Source: Propionigenium maris DSM 9537 (lineage in GTDB: Bacteria; Fusobacteriota; Fusobacteriia; Fusobacteriales; Fusobacteriaceae). Taken from it: 35,989 bases of DNA. A program made the translations under genes and the position numbers. The stretch is taken from positions 1 to 35,989 of the forward strand of contig NZ_BSDY01000026.1 of assembly GCF_027925155.1 (NCBI RefSeq). Reading direction: 5' to 3'. The first letter of the stretch is position 1, and the number at the start of each line of letters is the position of its first letter. Below the pieces are notes generated by a model. That model saw only the letters and a program-made list of their open reading frames with translations. It was not told the DNA's origin and did no database searches. Shown in pieces: positions 20,126 to 28,562 of the stretch.

Positions 20126-21115
20126 ATGTCTATAACTATTGAAGAGATAAAAAGGAAGATAGAGGAGAAAAAACTCAGCCAGGGAGAGTTTGAAAATTTT
20201 GTAAGTAAGTGTGAGTCGGAAACAGACTATGAGTGTATCCTAAGCTGCGCTATTGAGGCTGGAATCCAGCTAGAAGACAAGGAAGAGAAGGTAATGAAGA
20301 AACCTGTGGGAGACGGCTACTACAGTGAGGAGATAGTGGAGCAGTATTTCCATGAGATTGGCCTGTATGATCCTATTAAAAAAGAGGAAGAGGAGGAGGT
20401 AGTTAGGAAAGCTCAGGGTGGAGATGAGGAAGCCAGAGAGAGGCTTGTAACATCAAACCTGAGACTCGTGGCCAAGGTAGCTATGAAGTATTCAAAGTCG
20501 GGGACTAACTATATAGACCTTATCCAGGAGGGGACCATTGGTCTTATCAAAGCCATAGATAAGTATGATTTTGAAAAGGGGCACAGCTTCTCTTCATATG
20601 CTGTGTGGTGGATAAAGAGAGATATAATAAACTCCATCGCCAATAGGATAAATACCATAAAGATACCAAATTACATCTATCTTCAGAACAGAAAGATAAA
20701 GTTATTTGAAATAGAGTTTTTAGATAAGAACAACAGAAAGCCTACATATGAGGAGATAGCTGAAGGTCTGGAGCTGGAAGTAGATGAAGTGAAGAAGCTG
20801 AAGGAGGCTTCGGAGATAGGTGTGAGCGGAATGGGAGAGGGAAGTGAAACCTACCTTGGGGACTACAACACCGTTGAGAAGATAGACAGTGAGCTTAACC
20901 TGCTAGAGGAAAGATCCAGAGTTTCAAACCTATTAAAGAAGGTTTCTGTAATGGAGAGAAAGGTTATAGAGATGTACTATGGCCTAGGAGAGGATGGAAA
21001 GTGCTCCCTCAAGGAGATAGCAAATGAGCTTGAAATCTCTGTTGACAAGGTAAAATTAATAAGGGAAAGGGCTCTGACAAAGTTGAAATATGCTGGAGAA
21101 AGGTTGTGGATCTAA
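20126..21115 (+). CDS. Second sigma-70 family factor (group 2/3-like)
   Basis: This 329-aa protein is clearly related to RpoD. Region 1.2-like YYSEEIVEQYFHEIGLYDP is followed by region 2 (SNLRLVAKVAMKYSK, DLIQEGTIGLIKAIDKYDF, then SFSSYAVWWIKRDI) and a region-4 helix-turn-helix in SLKEIANELEISVDKVKLIR. It lacks region 1.1. I chose ATG 20126 over GTG 20117 because the agagaggtga RBS would overlap the GTG. A perfect TATAAT at 20098-20103 may be its -10, with no good -35. Its C-terminus overlaps the start of the NIF3 gene (taATG). Divergence in region 4 suggests altered promoter choice; its regulon is unknown. Confidence 0.9.
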   Translation: MSITIEEIKRKIEEKKLSQGEFENFVSKCESETDYECILSCAIEAGIQLEDKEEKVMKKPVGDGYYSEEIVEQYFHEIGLYDPIKKEEEEEVVRKAQGGDEEARERLVTSNLRLVAKVAMKYSKSGTNYIDLIQEGTIGLIKAIDKYDFEKGHSFSSYAVWWIKRDIINSIANRINTIKIPNYIYLQNRKIKLFEIEFLDKNNRKPTYEEIAEGLELEVDEVKKLKEASEIGVSGMGEGSETYLGDYNTVEKIDSELNLLEERSRVSNLLKKVSVMERKVIEMYYGLGEDGKCSLKEIANELEISVDKVKLIRERALTKLKYAGERLWI

Positions 21116-22200
21116 TGACAAAGCCGATTAATATAAGAGTAGCTGATGTTATAAGAAAACTCGAGAAGAAGTTTCCAAAGAGCAACGCTGAATCCTGGGA
21201 TAATGTAGGCCTCCTTTTGGGAAGCGCTAAAGATGAGGTAAAAAAGATACAGATATCCCTAGATGCCACTGAGGAGGTAATAGACAGGGCCATAGAAAAT
21301 AATGTGGATATGATAATAACCCATCATCCTATGATATTTTCTCCTCTGAAGGCTATAACCGACGGAAGTCTTGTGGGAAGAAAGGTATTAAAGCTTATTA
21401 GGAACAATATAGCTCTCTACTCTATGCACACCAACCTGGATGCCTCACCAGAGGGACTCAATGAGTATATAGCAGAGATCCTTGGATGGAAGGATAGCAG
21501 GATCATAGCTGAGGAGCACTTTGACATGTACAAGATGAGCATCTTTGTACCTGTGGAGTGGTGTCCTGGAGTGATAAAGAAGATAGAGGAAGCAGGCCTG
21601 GAGCTCAACGACTATGGAAGTGTATCCTACACCTCGGACACAGAGGAGAGATATGTGAATATGAGGGAGGGGACCCTTCACATAAATGCCAATAAGAAGA
21701 TAGAGGTTATCGGAGAGAAGGGGAAGCTCTATGAGGTGCTAGGAAGTGTGAAAAAGATACATCCATATGAGGAAGTTGCCTATGAGATAATTAAGATAGA
21801 GAATAAGTATGTTAAGAGTGGAATAGGAAGGTATGCAACTCTAGAGAGATCTATGACGGTTCAGGAGTTAGTTGTTGATATCAAGGAGAGGCTGGATATT
21901 GAAAATATAAGGGTGGCTTCAAGGGACGAAGGGAAGCAGGTAAAGAGGGTGGCCATTGTAAATGGATCTGGAATGAGCTTCTTTAAAAAACTTAAGAGGC
22001 TGAAGGTAGATCTGTTTATTACAGGAGATGTAAAGTACCACGAAGGTCTGGATGCAATAGAGGAGGGACTGAGTGTTGTTGATATAGGTCACTATGAGAG
22101 TGAGCACTTCTTCCACGAACTTATAAGCAGGGAACTGAAGGAAGAAAAGGGAGTGGAGATAGAGGTATTCAACGACGATCCCGTTTTTAAATACTTATAG
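21115..22200 (+). CDS. NIF3-family dinuclear metal protein (YqfO type)
   Basis: This 361-aa protein has the metal-binding motif IITHHPMIF in its N-terminal half and the matching C-terminal HYESEHFFHEL. The long form has an inserted middle domain (about residues 130-230, containing KKIHPYEEVAYEI), as in Bacillus YqfO. Proposed roles include GTP cyclohydrolase I type 2 or a metal or nucleotide chaperone; none is firm. The ATG overlaps the sigma-factor stop. This neighbourhood (dnaG, rpoD, NIF3) also occurs in Firmicutes. Confidence 0.88.
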   Translation: MTKPINIRVADVIRKLEKKFPKSNAESWDNVGLLLGSAKDEVKKIQISLDATEEVIDRAIENNVDMIITHHPMIFSPLKAITDGSLVGRKVLKLIRNNIALYSMHTNLDASPEGLNEYIAEILGWKDSRIIAEEHFDMYKMSIFVPVEWCPGVIKKIEEAGLELNDYGSVSYTSDTEERYVNMREGTLHINANKKIEVIGEKGKLYEVLGSVKKIHPYEEVAYEIIKIENKYVKSGIGRYATLERSMTVQELVVDIKERLDIENIRVASRDEGKQVKRVAIVNGSGMSFFKKLKRLKVDLFITGDVKYHEGLDAIEEGLSVVDIGHYESEHFFHELISRELKEEKGVEIEVFNDDPVFKYL

Positions 22201-22214
22201 AGGGGTAGATAAAG

Positions 22215-22754
22215 ATGAAGAAGGTATTAATTTTATTTTTAACGATATATATGGGGGTACTCTCCTTTTCTCAGATAGATGACAGGCTGGGAGCTCTAAA
22301 TAAGGAGGAAACAGCAAAGTTAGAAAAGAAGGTAGAGGAGGTCTCTGAAGCTACGGATTTAGAGTTTTATGTGAACTATTTTAAGGGAGAGGACACTCTT
22401 CAATTGAAAGAAGTTCAAAAAAGTGTTATAATAAACCTTCAAAGGGTAGATGAGGATAACCTCAAGGTAAGTCTAAACTTTACTCAGGATATAGATATAG
22501 AGGAATATAGAGGGGATATAGAAAATATCCTTGATAATCTGGAGGAGATCCTAAATGAGGGGAAGAATCTGGAGTACTCTATGGAGCTTTTAGGAAGCTT
22601 AGAGGAAGTATTGCTTAAGGCTAAGAAGGCAGATGAGGAAAAGAGGAAGAGTTTTTCTGCACAGGGAAATAACACAGGAAAGATTATATTTTTAATAGTT
22701 TTCCTTGGAGGAGTATTTTATCTGAGAAAGAAAAAATTTAAGTTTAAGAAGTAA
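22215..22754 (+). CDS. Exported protein with C-terminal membrane anchor, unknown function
   Basis: I do not recognise a specific family for this 179-aa protein. It has a cleavable-looking signal peptide (residues 1-20, ending SFSQ), then a charged alpha/beta domain whose start (LNKEETAKLEKKVEEVSEAT followed by DLEFYVNYF) faintly recalls TPM-domain proteins. Its end is a single hydrophobic segment and a Lys-rich tail (YLRKKKFKFKK), giving an outside-facing domain anchored by the C-terminus. It starts 14 nt after the NIF3 gene and ends 7 nt before RNase P RNA, so it is the last protein gene of the operon. Confidence 0.7.
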   Translation: MKKVLILFLTIYMGVLSFSQIDDRLGALNKEETAKLEKKVEEVSEATDLEFYVNYFKGEDTLQLKEVQKSVIINLQRVDEDNLKVSLNFTQDIDIEEYRGDIENILDNLEEILNEGKNLEYSMELLGSLEEVLLKAKKADEEKRKSFSAQGNNTGKIIFLIVFLGGVFYLRKKKFKFKK

Positions 22755-22761
22755 TTTAATA

Positions 22762-23107
22762 ATAGGTGCTAGAGTTGATCGCTGGCTGCAGAGATGCAGC
22801 AAGAGGAAAGTCCGGGCTCCGCAGGGCGATGAGGGTAGCTAACAGCTGCTGAGGGAAACCTTAAGGAAAGTGCCACAGAAAATAGACCGCCAGTCATGTA
22901 TTGGTAAGGGTGAAAAGGTGGTGTAAGAGACCACCAGTTTCTTAGGAAACTAAGAAAGCTTGGTAAACCCCCTCTGGAGCAAGACGTAGTAGGAGAGGTT
23001 AAGGATTGCCCGTCCAGCTCTCAGGGTAAGTTGCTTGAGCCTATAAGTGATTATAGGTCTAGATAAATGATCACCAATGACAAAACCCGGCTTATATTAG
23101 CACCTAT
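22762..23107 (+). ncRNA. rnpB: RNase P RNA (bacterial class A)
   Basis: The catalytic RNA that matures tRNA 5' ends. The ends pair as P1: ataggtgcta (22762-22771) with tagcacctat (23098-23107). Universal segments are present: gaggaaagtccgggct after the second helix, then gaccgcc, a P10/11 region, and the 3' core gacaaaacccggctta. The length of about 346 nt fits the A type. A terminator follows directly. Confidence 0.95.
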
Positions 23108-23119
23108 ATTTAAATATAT

Positions 23120-23156
23120 AAAAAGCATCATGACCACAAGGTCATGATGCTTTTTT
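23120..23156 (+). terminator. Strong terminator after rnpB
   Basis: The stem aaaaagcatcatgacc (23120-23135) pairs with ggtcatgatgctttttt (from 23140) around an acaa loop, flanked by tatata on both sides. The A/T symmetry makes it usable from the minus strand too, where it could close the convergent pilus operon. Confidence 0.9.
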
Positions 23157-23185
23157 ATATATAAACCCTAATTAAACCTCAATAG

Positions 23186-23632
23186 GGTGGGAGGGCAATT
23201 TCTTGCCCTCCTGAGATATCCCGGTCTAAAAGATATCTCTATGTTGAGGAGTTGGGTGGCTCCTGAATTGAATTAAGCTTATAAAATAAATGTTGTTGTT
23301 ACCTAAATTTTACATTATGGTGGGAGGGTAATTTCTTACCCTCCCGAGACACCCCGGTCTAAAGGGTCTCTCTATGTTGAGGAGTTGGGTGGCTCCTTTA
23401 TTGAATTAAACTTATAAAATAAATGTTATTATTACCCAGATTTTATATTATGGTGGGAGGGTAATTTTTTACCCTCCCGAGACACCCCGGTCTAAAGGGT
23501 CTCTCTATGTTGAGGAGTTGGGTGGCTCCTTTATTGAAGCAAATTTATAAAATAAATGCTATTATTATCCAGATTTTATATTATGGTGGGAGGATAATTT
23601 CTTACCCTCCCGAGATATTCCGGTCTAAAGGG
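23186..23632 (+). repeat. Four tandem 133-nt structured repeats, probable ncRNA array
   Basis: Copies start at 23186, 23319, 23452 and 23585, with an exact 133-nt period; the fourth stops after about 48 nt. Each unit opens with ggtgggaggg and a 10-bp hairpin (gggagggcaa/ttgccctcc type). A second hairpin carries the conserved loop ccggtctaaa, and a third is aggag-ttgggtgg-ctcct. In hairpin 1, C-G in copy 1 is T-A in copies 2-3. In hairpin 2, a T-A pair is replaced by C-G. The rest of each unit is an AT-rich spacer ending in tatattat. There is no ORF. The strand is assumed from folding context. The 53 nt after the array hold nothing recognisable. Confidence 0.8.
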
Positions 23633-23683
23633 GTTGAATGAATCTTAAACACTATTATTGGAAAACTTAAGAGAGGATGAAGG

Positions 23684-26269
23684 TTATATTTCAGAAGCAA
23701 CCTTTTCACCTAAATTTTCTAAAATTTTGAAGTTAAAACCTTCGTAGTACTCTCCGGTTTCACCAGCTTGAATATGGAGGTCATAGGAGTTCTTTTCGAT
23801 ATACAGATCTTCATCTCCAAGATACTTGGCTTCTACAGTGTATTTACCTGGAATAATATCCTCTATAATGAAGAAACCGTCTGACTCTGCTGTATTTGAA
23901 GATATAATTTCATCACCGTTCTTTACATATATCTTGGTTTGCTGGAATATTCTTGCTCTCTTAGAAGCAGAAAATTCACTATTGCCTAATTCTATGTCCC
24001 CGATGATAGCAAAGATGGGAACAAGAGGAATATCTAATCTATGACCTGTGGCTGGTATAGGCCTTATCTTATATTTTTCCTGGGTAAATCTTAGAAGTGG
24101 GTCTACACTTTGGTAGCCAGGCTTTACTTCCTGAACAAAGTTTCCTTCAACACCATCTATATAATAGTAGCCGTTTTTATCGGTGAAAGTTTTCTCAGGA
24201 CCTACAATTACTTCGATTCCTTCAAAATACTCTTCACCAGGGTCTTTTGTATTGTTTCCATTGTCATCTCTAAATACAAATCCTTCTAACCAGGCCTCTT
24301 CAGGCTCTGGGTTTCCACTTTCTTTGAATAACCTTGAGAGGATAAATGTTTTTTCTACTGCTACACCAACTTCTTGGTCATCTTCAGTAAATCTTGCTGG
24401 GACACTTAACCAATCTGTGAAATAATAACTGAAGTAGAGGGTAAACTGCCACTCCTCACTGGAATATTTAACCTCAGCTGAGTAATCTAAATCATTTTTT
24501 TTGAATTCTCTATACTTTTTGGCGATACCTACGGAATATTCTTCATCTCCCCATTCCCCATCGCTGTAAGTTCCATTGGCACGTAGATTTATGTTAAAAC
24601 TTTTAAAACCTGAGTAACTAGTGGAAAATCTTATTCTAAACTCGTCCTCTTCATTTTCCAGATCTCGATATGTATTGTTTAGGAGAAGTCTTGTAGTATC
24701 AGTGGGAAAGTACCTAGTGTCGAAGGTATATCTTCTTTCGTCTCCATCTAAGTCCTCTCTCATCTCATATCCAAGGTTGTAGGAAAAACGGCCTACTCCT
24801 GTGCTTATTAAACCTCCATACCTTCTCTCCCTTTCTTCTACGAGAGTGACCTCATCACTGTATTCATCATAGAAAAGTTCTGTATCGAGAAACCAGAGTT
24901 GCTTATTGATTTTTGCCCTAAAGGTACCTTCACCAGTATCATCTAGGTCAGCTAACCAGTTAAATTTGTAGAGGGTAGGATTCTTTTTGGCTCTAGACCT
25001 CATAATAAGGATACCTTCTGCAATATTAAATTCATTGCTTTCTTCATTGTCATCTATTTCTATATCCTTGGAGTTAGCTTTGAGGTACCTGGCACCAAGG
25101 GTGATGTTGTCTGTAATACCGTAGAGGTATTTAGCAGATCCTGCCAGGGAGTTGTCTAATTCACCAAGCTGAATACTATAATCACTTTTTCCTTTTTCCT
25201 GAATATCATAGTCGCTGATTGTATTGATACTTCTTTCTTCGATCCTTCCATTGGGGTAATAGAACTTTAGTACAAAATCATCGGAATAACCGAAAAGAGT
25301 TATATCTTCAAAGGAATATTCATTGGATGTAGTGACCACCTGAAGGCCTATAAGAATATCACTCTGATAAAGCTCTACGGTGGTACCATTTACTACAGGA
25401 CCTTTAATAGTGACCTTTCTCGAATCCACTTCGGTATAGATACCATCATTAATTATATTAAATCCTCTGACGTTACTTTCTTTTAAACTCAATGCATTAT
25501 TTTTCTCTAAAGAGGTGTCTCCCAGCAGGATAAGCTTTCCATCAAGTTTATCTCTATATTTTAGAGTGATCAGATCCAGCTCTGTCTCCGGATAAAAGGA
25601 GCTCTGTATACTGAAGTCACCATAGAGAAGCTGGTTGTTATATAGTGCACTGAAGTTTTGGGTTCCTCTATCTTCAAAATCACTAAGGAAGTACTCTAAT
25701 CTCAGTACTCCTGGAGAAAATATTTTTCTTTCAGGCTGGATGACTTTTTCTTTTTCTGATTCTAAGTTTGAATTAAGGTTGTATTTTTTTTGTTCGTTGA
25801 TATCTTTTACCTGGAAGGGAAGAAGATAGTCTAGTTCAACAACCAGGTAGCTTCTATTTTCATCCCAGAAAAGATCTTTAAGCTTCATTACAGATGTGAG
25901 ATTTTGAATATCTACAAAGATATCCTCATCTCTTTCTATATATCTAGCTCCAGCATAGGAACGAAGGAACTTCTCTTCAGTCAGATTATCAAAGTTGTCT
26001 AAGGTAACAACGCTTCCTAAGACAGTTTTATCTGCTGTATCAACTTCTAAAGTTTGGATTCCTGTAAACTCGATTAATGACCTTAGGGGGATATATATTT
26101 TTTTTCCGTCACTTGTCATATATACTCTAAAGAATGGGTCTCCGAATGTATTGTTTACTCTTATAAAGATAAAACTTTCTTCCACCGTTAAATCTTCCTC
26201 TGCTGCAGAATTTCTGAAAAAGAAAAGCGTGCAGATTAAAAGGAAAAATAAAAATAGACTCTTTTTCAT
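23684..26269 (-). CDS. Outer-membrane usher of chaperone-usher pilus set 1
   Basis: Predicted usher of 861 aa that would secrete and assemble pilus subunits across the outer membrane. A signal peptide (1-23) ends at NSAA. An N-terminal periplasmic domain (about 30-155) precedes a barrel from about 182 (RKIFSPGVLRLEY). A plug-like segment is at about 285-342, with VNGTTVELYQSDILIGLQVV. The C-terminal region from about 657 resembles SdrD B/carboxypeptidase-regulatory folds, with a possible calcium loop DDNGNNTKD, ending GEYYEGFNFKI. I took ATG 26269 (RBS gagggtg) rather than GTG 26278. It is the last gene of the minus-strand set. Assignment rests on size, domain plan and neighbours, not on a search. 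Confidence 0.72.
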   Translation of the reverse strand: MKKSLFLFFLLICTLFFFRNSAAEEDLTVEESFIFIRVNNTFGDPFFRVYMTSDGKKIYIPLRSLIEFTGIQTLEVDTADKTVLGSVVTLDNFDNLTEEKFLRSYAGARYIERDEDIFVDIQNLTSVMKLKDLFWDENRSYLVVELDYLLPFQVKDINEQKKYNLNSNLESEKEKVIQPERKIFSPGVLRLEYFLSDFEDRGTQNFSALYNNQLLYGDFSIQSSFYPETELDLITLKYRDKLDGKLILLGDTSLEKNNALSLKESNVRGFNIINDGIYTEVDSRKVTIKGPVVNGTTVELYQSDILIGLQVVTTSNEYSFEDITLFGYSDDFVLKFYYPNGRIEERSINTISDYDIQEKGKSDYSIQLGELDNSLAGSAKYLYGITDNITLGARYLKANSKDIEIDDNEESNEFNIAEGILIMRSRAKKNPTLYKFNWLADLDDTGEGTFRAKINKQLWFLDTELFYDEYSDEVTLVEERERRYGGLISTGVGRFSYNLGYEMREDLDGDERRYTFDTRYFPTDTTRLLLNNTYRDLENEEDEFRIRFSTSYSGFKSFNINLRANGTYSDGEWGDEEYSVGIAKKYREFKKNDLDYSAEVKYSSEEWQFTLYFSYYFTDWLSVPARFTEDDQEVGVAVEKTFILSRLFKESGNPEPEEAWLEGFVFRDDNGNNTKDPGEEYFEGIEVIVGPEKTFTDKNGYYYIDGVEGNFVQEVKPGYQSVDPLLRFTQEKYKIRPIPATGHRLDIPLVPIFAIIGDIELGNSEFSASKRARIFQQTKIYVKNGDEIISSNTAESDGFFIIEDIIPGKYTVEAKYLGDEDLYIEKNSYDLHIQAGETGEYYEGFNFKILENLGEKVASEI

Positions 26270-26333
26270 AGACCTCACACCCTCAACATATTTTAAAAAA
26301 TGTAACTAAAATTTTAAACTCCTCAAAGGTAAA

Positions 26334-26711
26334 TCATTTTTTATATTTAAAACCAACCCACAACTTTTTGTTTATATTTCCTGGCGTTCCTTTTTCCATG
26401 AGGGAAGCCACTCCACCAACTCTAAAGGTTCCTTTTCCTCTTTTATCCAAGATGATCTCCTTTTTATCAAAGGTAATTTTATCAATTTTTATTTTGTTTC
26501 CTTTGGATTCAAGTATCATTCCATCTTCGAAGACCACTTCGACCACTCTACCTGGGACTCCTTTTATGAATATACGTGCACCTTCAGAAGGATGAATCCT
26601 CCTTTTGCCTTTGGAAATTGCTCCGAAGTTCAGAGAATCTGTTTTAGTAACTTCTAATGAAAAGAGGTTTATACTGATGAAAACAAAGAATAGACAAGCT
26701 AACTTTTTCAT
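26334..26711 (-). CDS. Small pilus subunit of set 1 (DUF4402-like)
   Basis: This 125-aa protein has a signal peptide (1-18, ending LFS), then LEVTKTDSLNFGAISKG, which matches the start of DUF4402-type domains. ARIFIKGVPGRVVEV and GTFRVGGVAS follow, as in that fold. The C-terminus GNINKKLWVGFKYKK has the pilin signature of a Gly 12 residues before a Tyr near the end with alternating hydrophobics (L, V, F, Y), shifted by one extra Lys. The RBS aaggagg is good. It lies between the larger subunit and the usher and is probably a minor or tip subunit. Confidence 0.7.
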   Translation of the reverse strand: MKKLACLFFVFISINLFSLEVTKTDSLNFGAISKGKRRIHPSEGARIFIKGVPGRVVEVVFEDGMILESKGNKIKIDKITFDKKEIILDKRGKGTFRVGGVASLMEKGTPGNINKKLWVGFKYKK

Positions 26712-26735
26712 TGTATCCTCCTTTTTAAATATTAT

Positions 26736-26763
26736 TTAGGGAAGGGGTGATTCCCTTCCCTAA
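26736..26763 (-). promoter_or_regulatory. Intercistronic hairpin after the larger subunit, set 1
   Basis: A perfect 11-bp stem (ttagggaaggg at 26736-26746, cccttccctaa at 26753-26763) with a 6-nt loop lies between the larger and small subunit genes. No T run follows on the minus strand, so mRNA stabilisation or partial attenuation is more likely than full termination. Set 2 has a different hairpin at the same place. Confidence 0.65.
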
Positions 26764-26814
26764 TAACATTAAGTTAATCTAGTAGAGCTGAGCACTTTAT
26801 GGTTAATTTTGAGA

Positions 26815-27348
26815 TTATTGATATTGGAAGTTCATAACAAATTCACCATAATATCTACCAGGCATAGCACCTTTAGTTTCATCACCCTTAATTGCTCCAC
26901 CTATTCTTAGCATTTCTCCACCAGTATATTTGGTGATATTATTTTCAATTCTTACAGTATCTCCGTCAGGAACTTCTTTTTCATCGGCGTCTCCTCTAAC
27001 TACGATTGGATAAACCTTTATTGTTTCAGCTTTATCTAGAAGGTTTTCAAGCACAACATGATCTGGATACTTAACTAAAATATCTGTTCCAACTTGACCT
27101 TTAACGAAAATTCTACCTCTATCTGGATGATTAGGTCTGATTACTTTAGTTTTTCCAGCTTCTATAGGACCAAATCTAAGCATTGAAACACCCCATGCCT
27201 CAATTGGATAGTAAACACAAGCATCTACACCGATCTCAGCCTCAACTATAGTATCAGGAAGACATTTGTCACGCTTAACGATTTCTTCTTCTGCAAAAGC
27301 TAAACTACCGAGAGTTAAAAGTGCAGCAACTAATAATAATTTTTTCAT
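26815..27348 (-). CDS. Probable major pilus subunit of set 1 (DUF4402-like)
   Basis: This 177-aa exported protein has the signal peptide MKKLLLVAALLTLGSLAFA (1-19). The body matches a DUF4402-type fold: SMLRFGPIEAGK (56-65), RIFVKGQVGTDILVKYPD, and GEMLRIGGAIK. The last 14 residues GRYYGEFVMNFQYQ have Gly at -14, Tyr at -2 and alternating F, M, F, the beta-zipper of chaperone-usher subunits. Cys29 and Cys44 could form a disulfide. The first 18 residues of the signal peptide are nearly identical to the subunit at 31211. A gaggagga RBS and a downstream hairpin suggest high expression, so I take it as the major subunit (inference). Confidence 0.72.
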   Translation of the reverse strand: MKKLLLVAALLTLGSLAFAEEEIVKRDKCLPDTIVEAEIGVDACVYYPIEAWGVSMLRFGPIEAGKTKVIRPNHPDRGRIFVKGQVGTDILVKYPDHVVLENLLDKAETIKVYPIVVRGDADEKEVPDGDTVRIENNITKYTGGEMLRIGGAIKGDETKGAMPGRYYGEFVMNFQYQ

Positions 27349-27465
27349 AATTCTTCCTCCTCATTGAAATATTGGTATTACAAAGCGTTAAAAAGTAACA
27401 AAGATTATTTTGGAACCTGATTTAAAAGGGGCCATCTCTACACTTCATAAACACCCTCCTCCTTA

Positions 27466-28266
27466 TTAAAGTCTGACGTTTTTTTGTTCTATGACAATAT
27501 CCCCTATCTTGTTAGGGGCCCAGTACCTAATTAATATATCTACTGCCTGGATATCTTCCTCGGGCTTATCAACTGGAACATCAATTATAGCTGTGTTCTC
27601 TCTTATGCAGATGGGAAGTACTACCTCTGTTGGCTCTTTGCTTTTTTCTCCGTTGGCTTTCTTAAAGGTAATATATGCTGCTGTTCTTTGAGAGGTGTTT
27701 CCTCTATTAGTAACTTTGCTCTTGAGCCGGATACGATCTTGTTTTTCCTTATCCTGAGTAATCTTAAATTTTTCAAACTCCAGCTGAGGCTTGATTTCTC
27801 CCTTTTCTCCATAGAGGGAGAGGCTGTACCTGAGCATTGTATTCAGCTTTAAATCCATTTGGTTACCTTCTTTTTCTGTGTTCTCTTTAGCTGTAACCAT
27901 GTCTTCTTTTTTAGGGAGCTCTTCAAGGATTAGGTAAGCTCGGTACTCTCCATCCTTTAAAGTTTTACCTTTGGGAGGAGTGACTCTAAACCTTACCACA
28001 CGGGTACTCTTAGGGGGGACTGAAAGTATCTTGGGATAGTACCTTACCCACTCTCCCATATAAAGATCTGGATCTTTTTGGTTTTCAGGTCTTTGAAGGG
28101 AAACCTTGTAACGAGCAGATTTATCCTTACTGTTGATTACACTTAACTCCTGAGTTTTTGGATTTTCCAGAGAGAATCTAAAGATAACAGGATTAAGTTC
28201 GATTGAAAGGATATTAAAGCTATAGATAATATAAAGACTGACCACCCATAATAAACGACTCAACAT
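27466..28266 (-). CDS. PapD-like periplasmic pilus chaperone, set 1
   Basis: This 266-aa protein has a signal peptide ending near residue 21. Two immunoglobulin-like domains are expected. Domain 1 has VIFRFSLENPKTQELSVIN, the RPENQKDPDLYMGEW segment, then YPKILSVPPKSTRVVRF and DGEYRAYLILEE, the typical chaperone YP-x-P-x-R pattern. Arg30 and Arg146 are candidates for the two basic residues that hold the subunit C-terminus. It would keep subunits folded in the periplasm by donor-strand complementation. It is the first gene of the minus-strand set, with RBS gaggaggtg. A 117-nt gap to the next gene contains no clear promoter. Confidence 0.8.
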   Translation of the reverse strand: MLSRLLWVVSLYIIYSFNILSIELNPVIFRFSLENPKTQELSVINSKDKSARYKVSLQRPENQKDPDLYMGEWVRYYPKILSVPPKSTRVVRFRVTPPKGKTLKDGEYRAYLILEELPKKEDMVTAKENTEKEGNQMDLKLNTMLRYSLSLYGEKGEIKPQLEFEKFKITQDKEKQDRIRLKSKVTNRGNTSQRTAAYITFKKANGEKSKEPTEVVLPICIRENTAIIDVPVDKPEEDIQAVDILIRYWAPNKIGDIVIEQKNVRL

Positions 28267-28562
28267 TTTTGCACCTCCTCAACGTGATATTATCTTCATT
28301 GATTTTTATTAATATTAATTACATTTATATTTTAGGTTTTAAATGAAAAGTTATCATTTCCGAGGTGTTATAATTATTACAAGATAAAAAACAGGTTAAA
28401 TTCAGAGGCTTTATTTTATCGGTGAATATTTAGGATAAATTATTTTTTGTTTTTTTAATAAAAAAATACAGGAGGTTTTTTAATACTTGGCAGGTAAAGT
28501 AAATATAGGAGATTTTCTTAGGTTGAAATGAACAAAAGAGAGTTTGGACAGGAGGAAACAAA
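28267..28562. promoter_or_regulatory. Divergent control region, set 1 and its regulator
   Basis: This AT-rich gap lies between chaperone 1 (minus) and the first TetR-GGDEF gene (plus). A TATAAT is at 28369-28374, without a convincing -35. An all-AT palindrome attaatattaat is at 28308-28319. A looser dyad, tttatc (28415-28420)/gataaa (28434-28439), encloses tatttagga (28427-28435), which is shared exactly with the loop and arm edge of the dyad at 30896-30920 in the other control region. This is a candidate operator only. Confidence 0.35.

Noticed and set aside
23186..23632. c-di-GMP-I riboswitch, because each repeat contains ccggtctaaa, similar to a GEMM core segment
   Set aside because: The remaining GEMM core elements and the three-helix junction are missing, and the loop sits at the end of a simple hairpin.
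23186..23632. CRISPR array
   Set aside because: The repeated part covers nearly the whole 133-nt unit; there are no short repeats with unique spacers and no cas genes.
27430..27460. Tiny leader ORF (ATG AAG TGT TAG-like, Met-Lys-Cys) behind an RBS-like ggaggagg on the minus strand
   Set aside because: Only three codons; more likely chance near the end of the chaperone gene.
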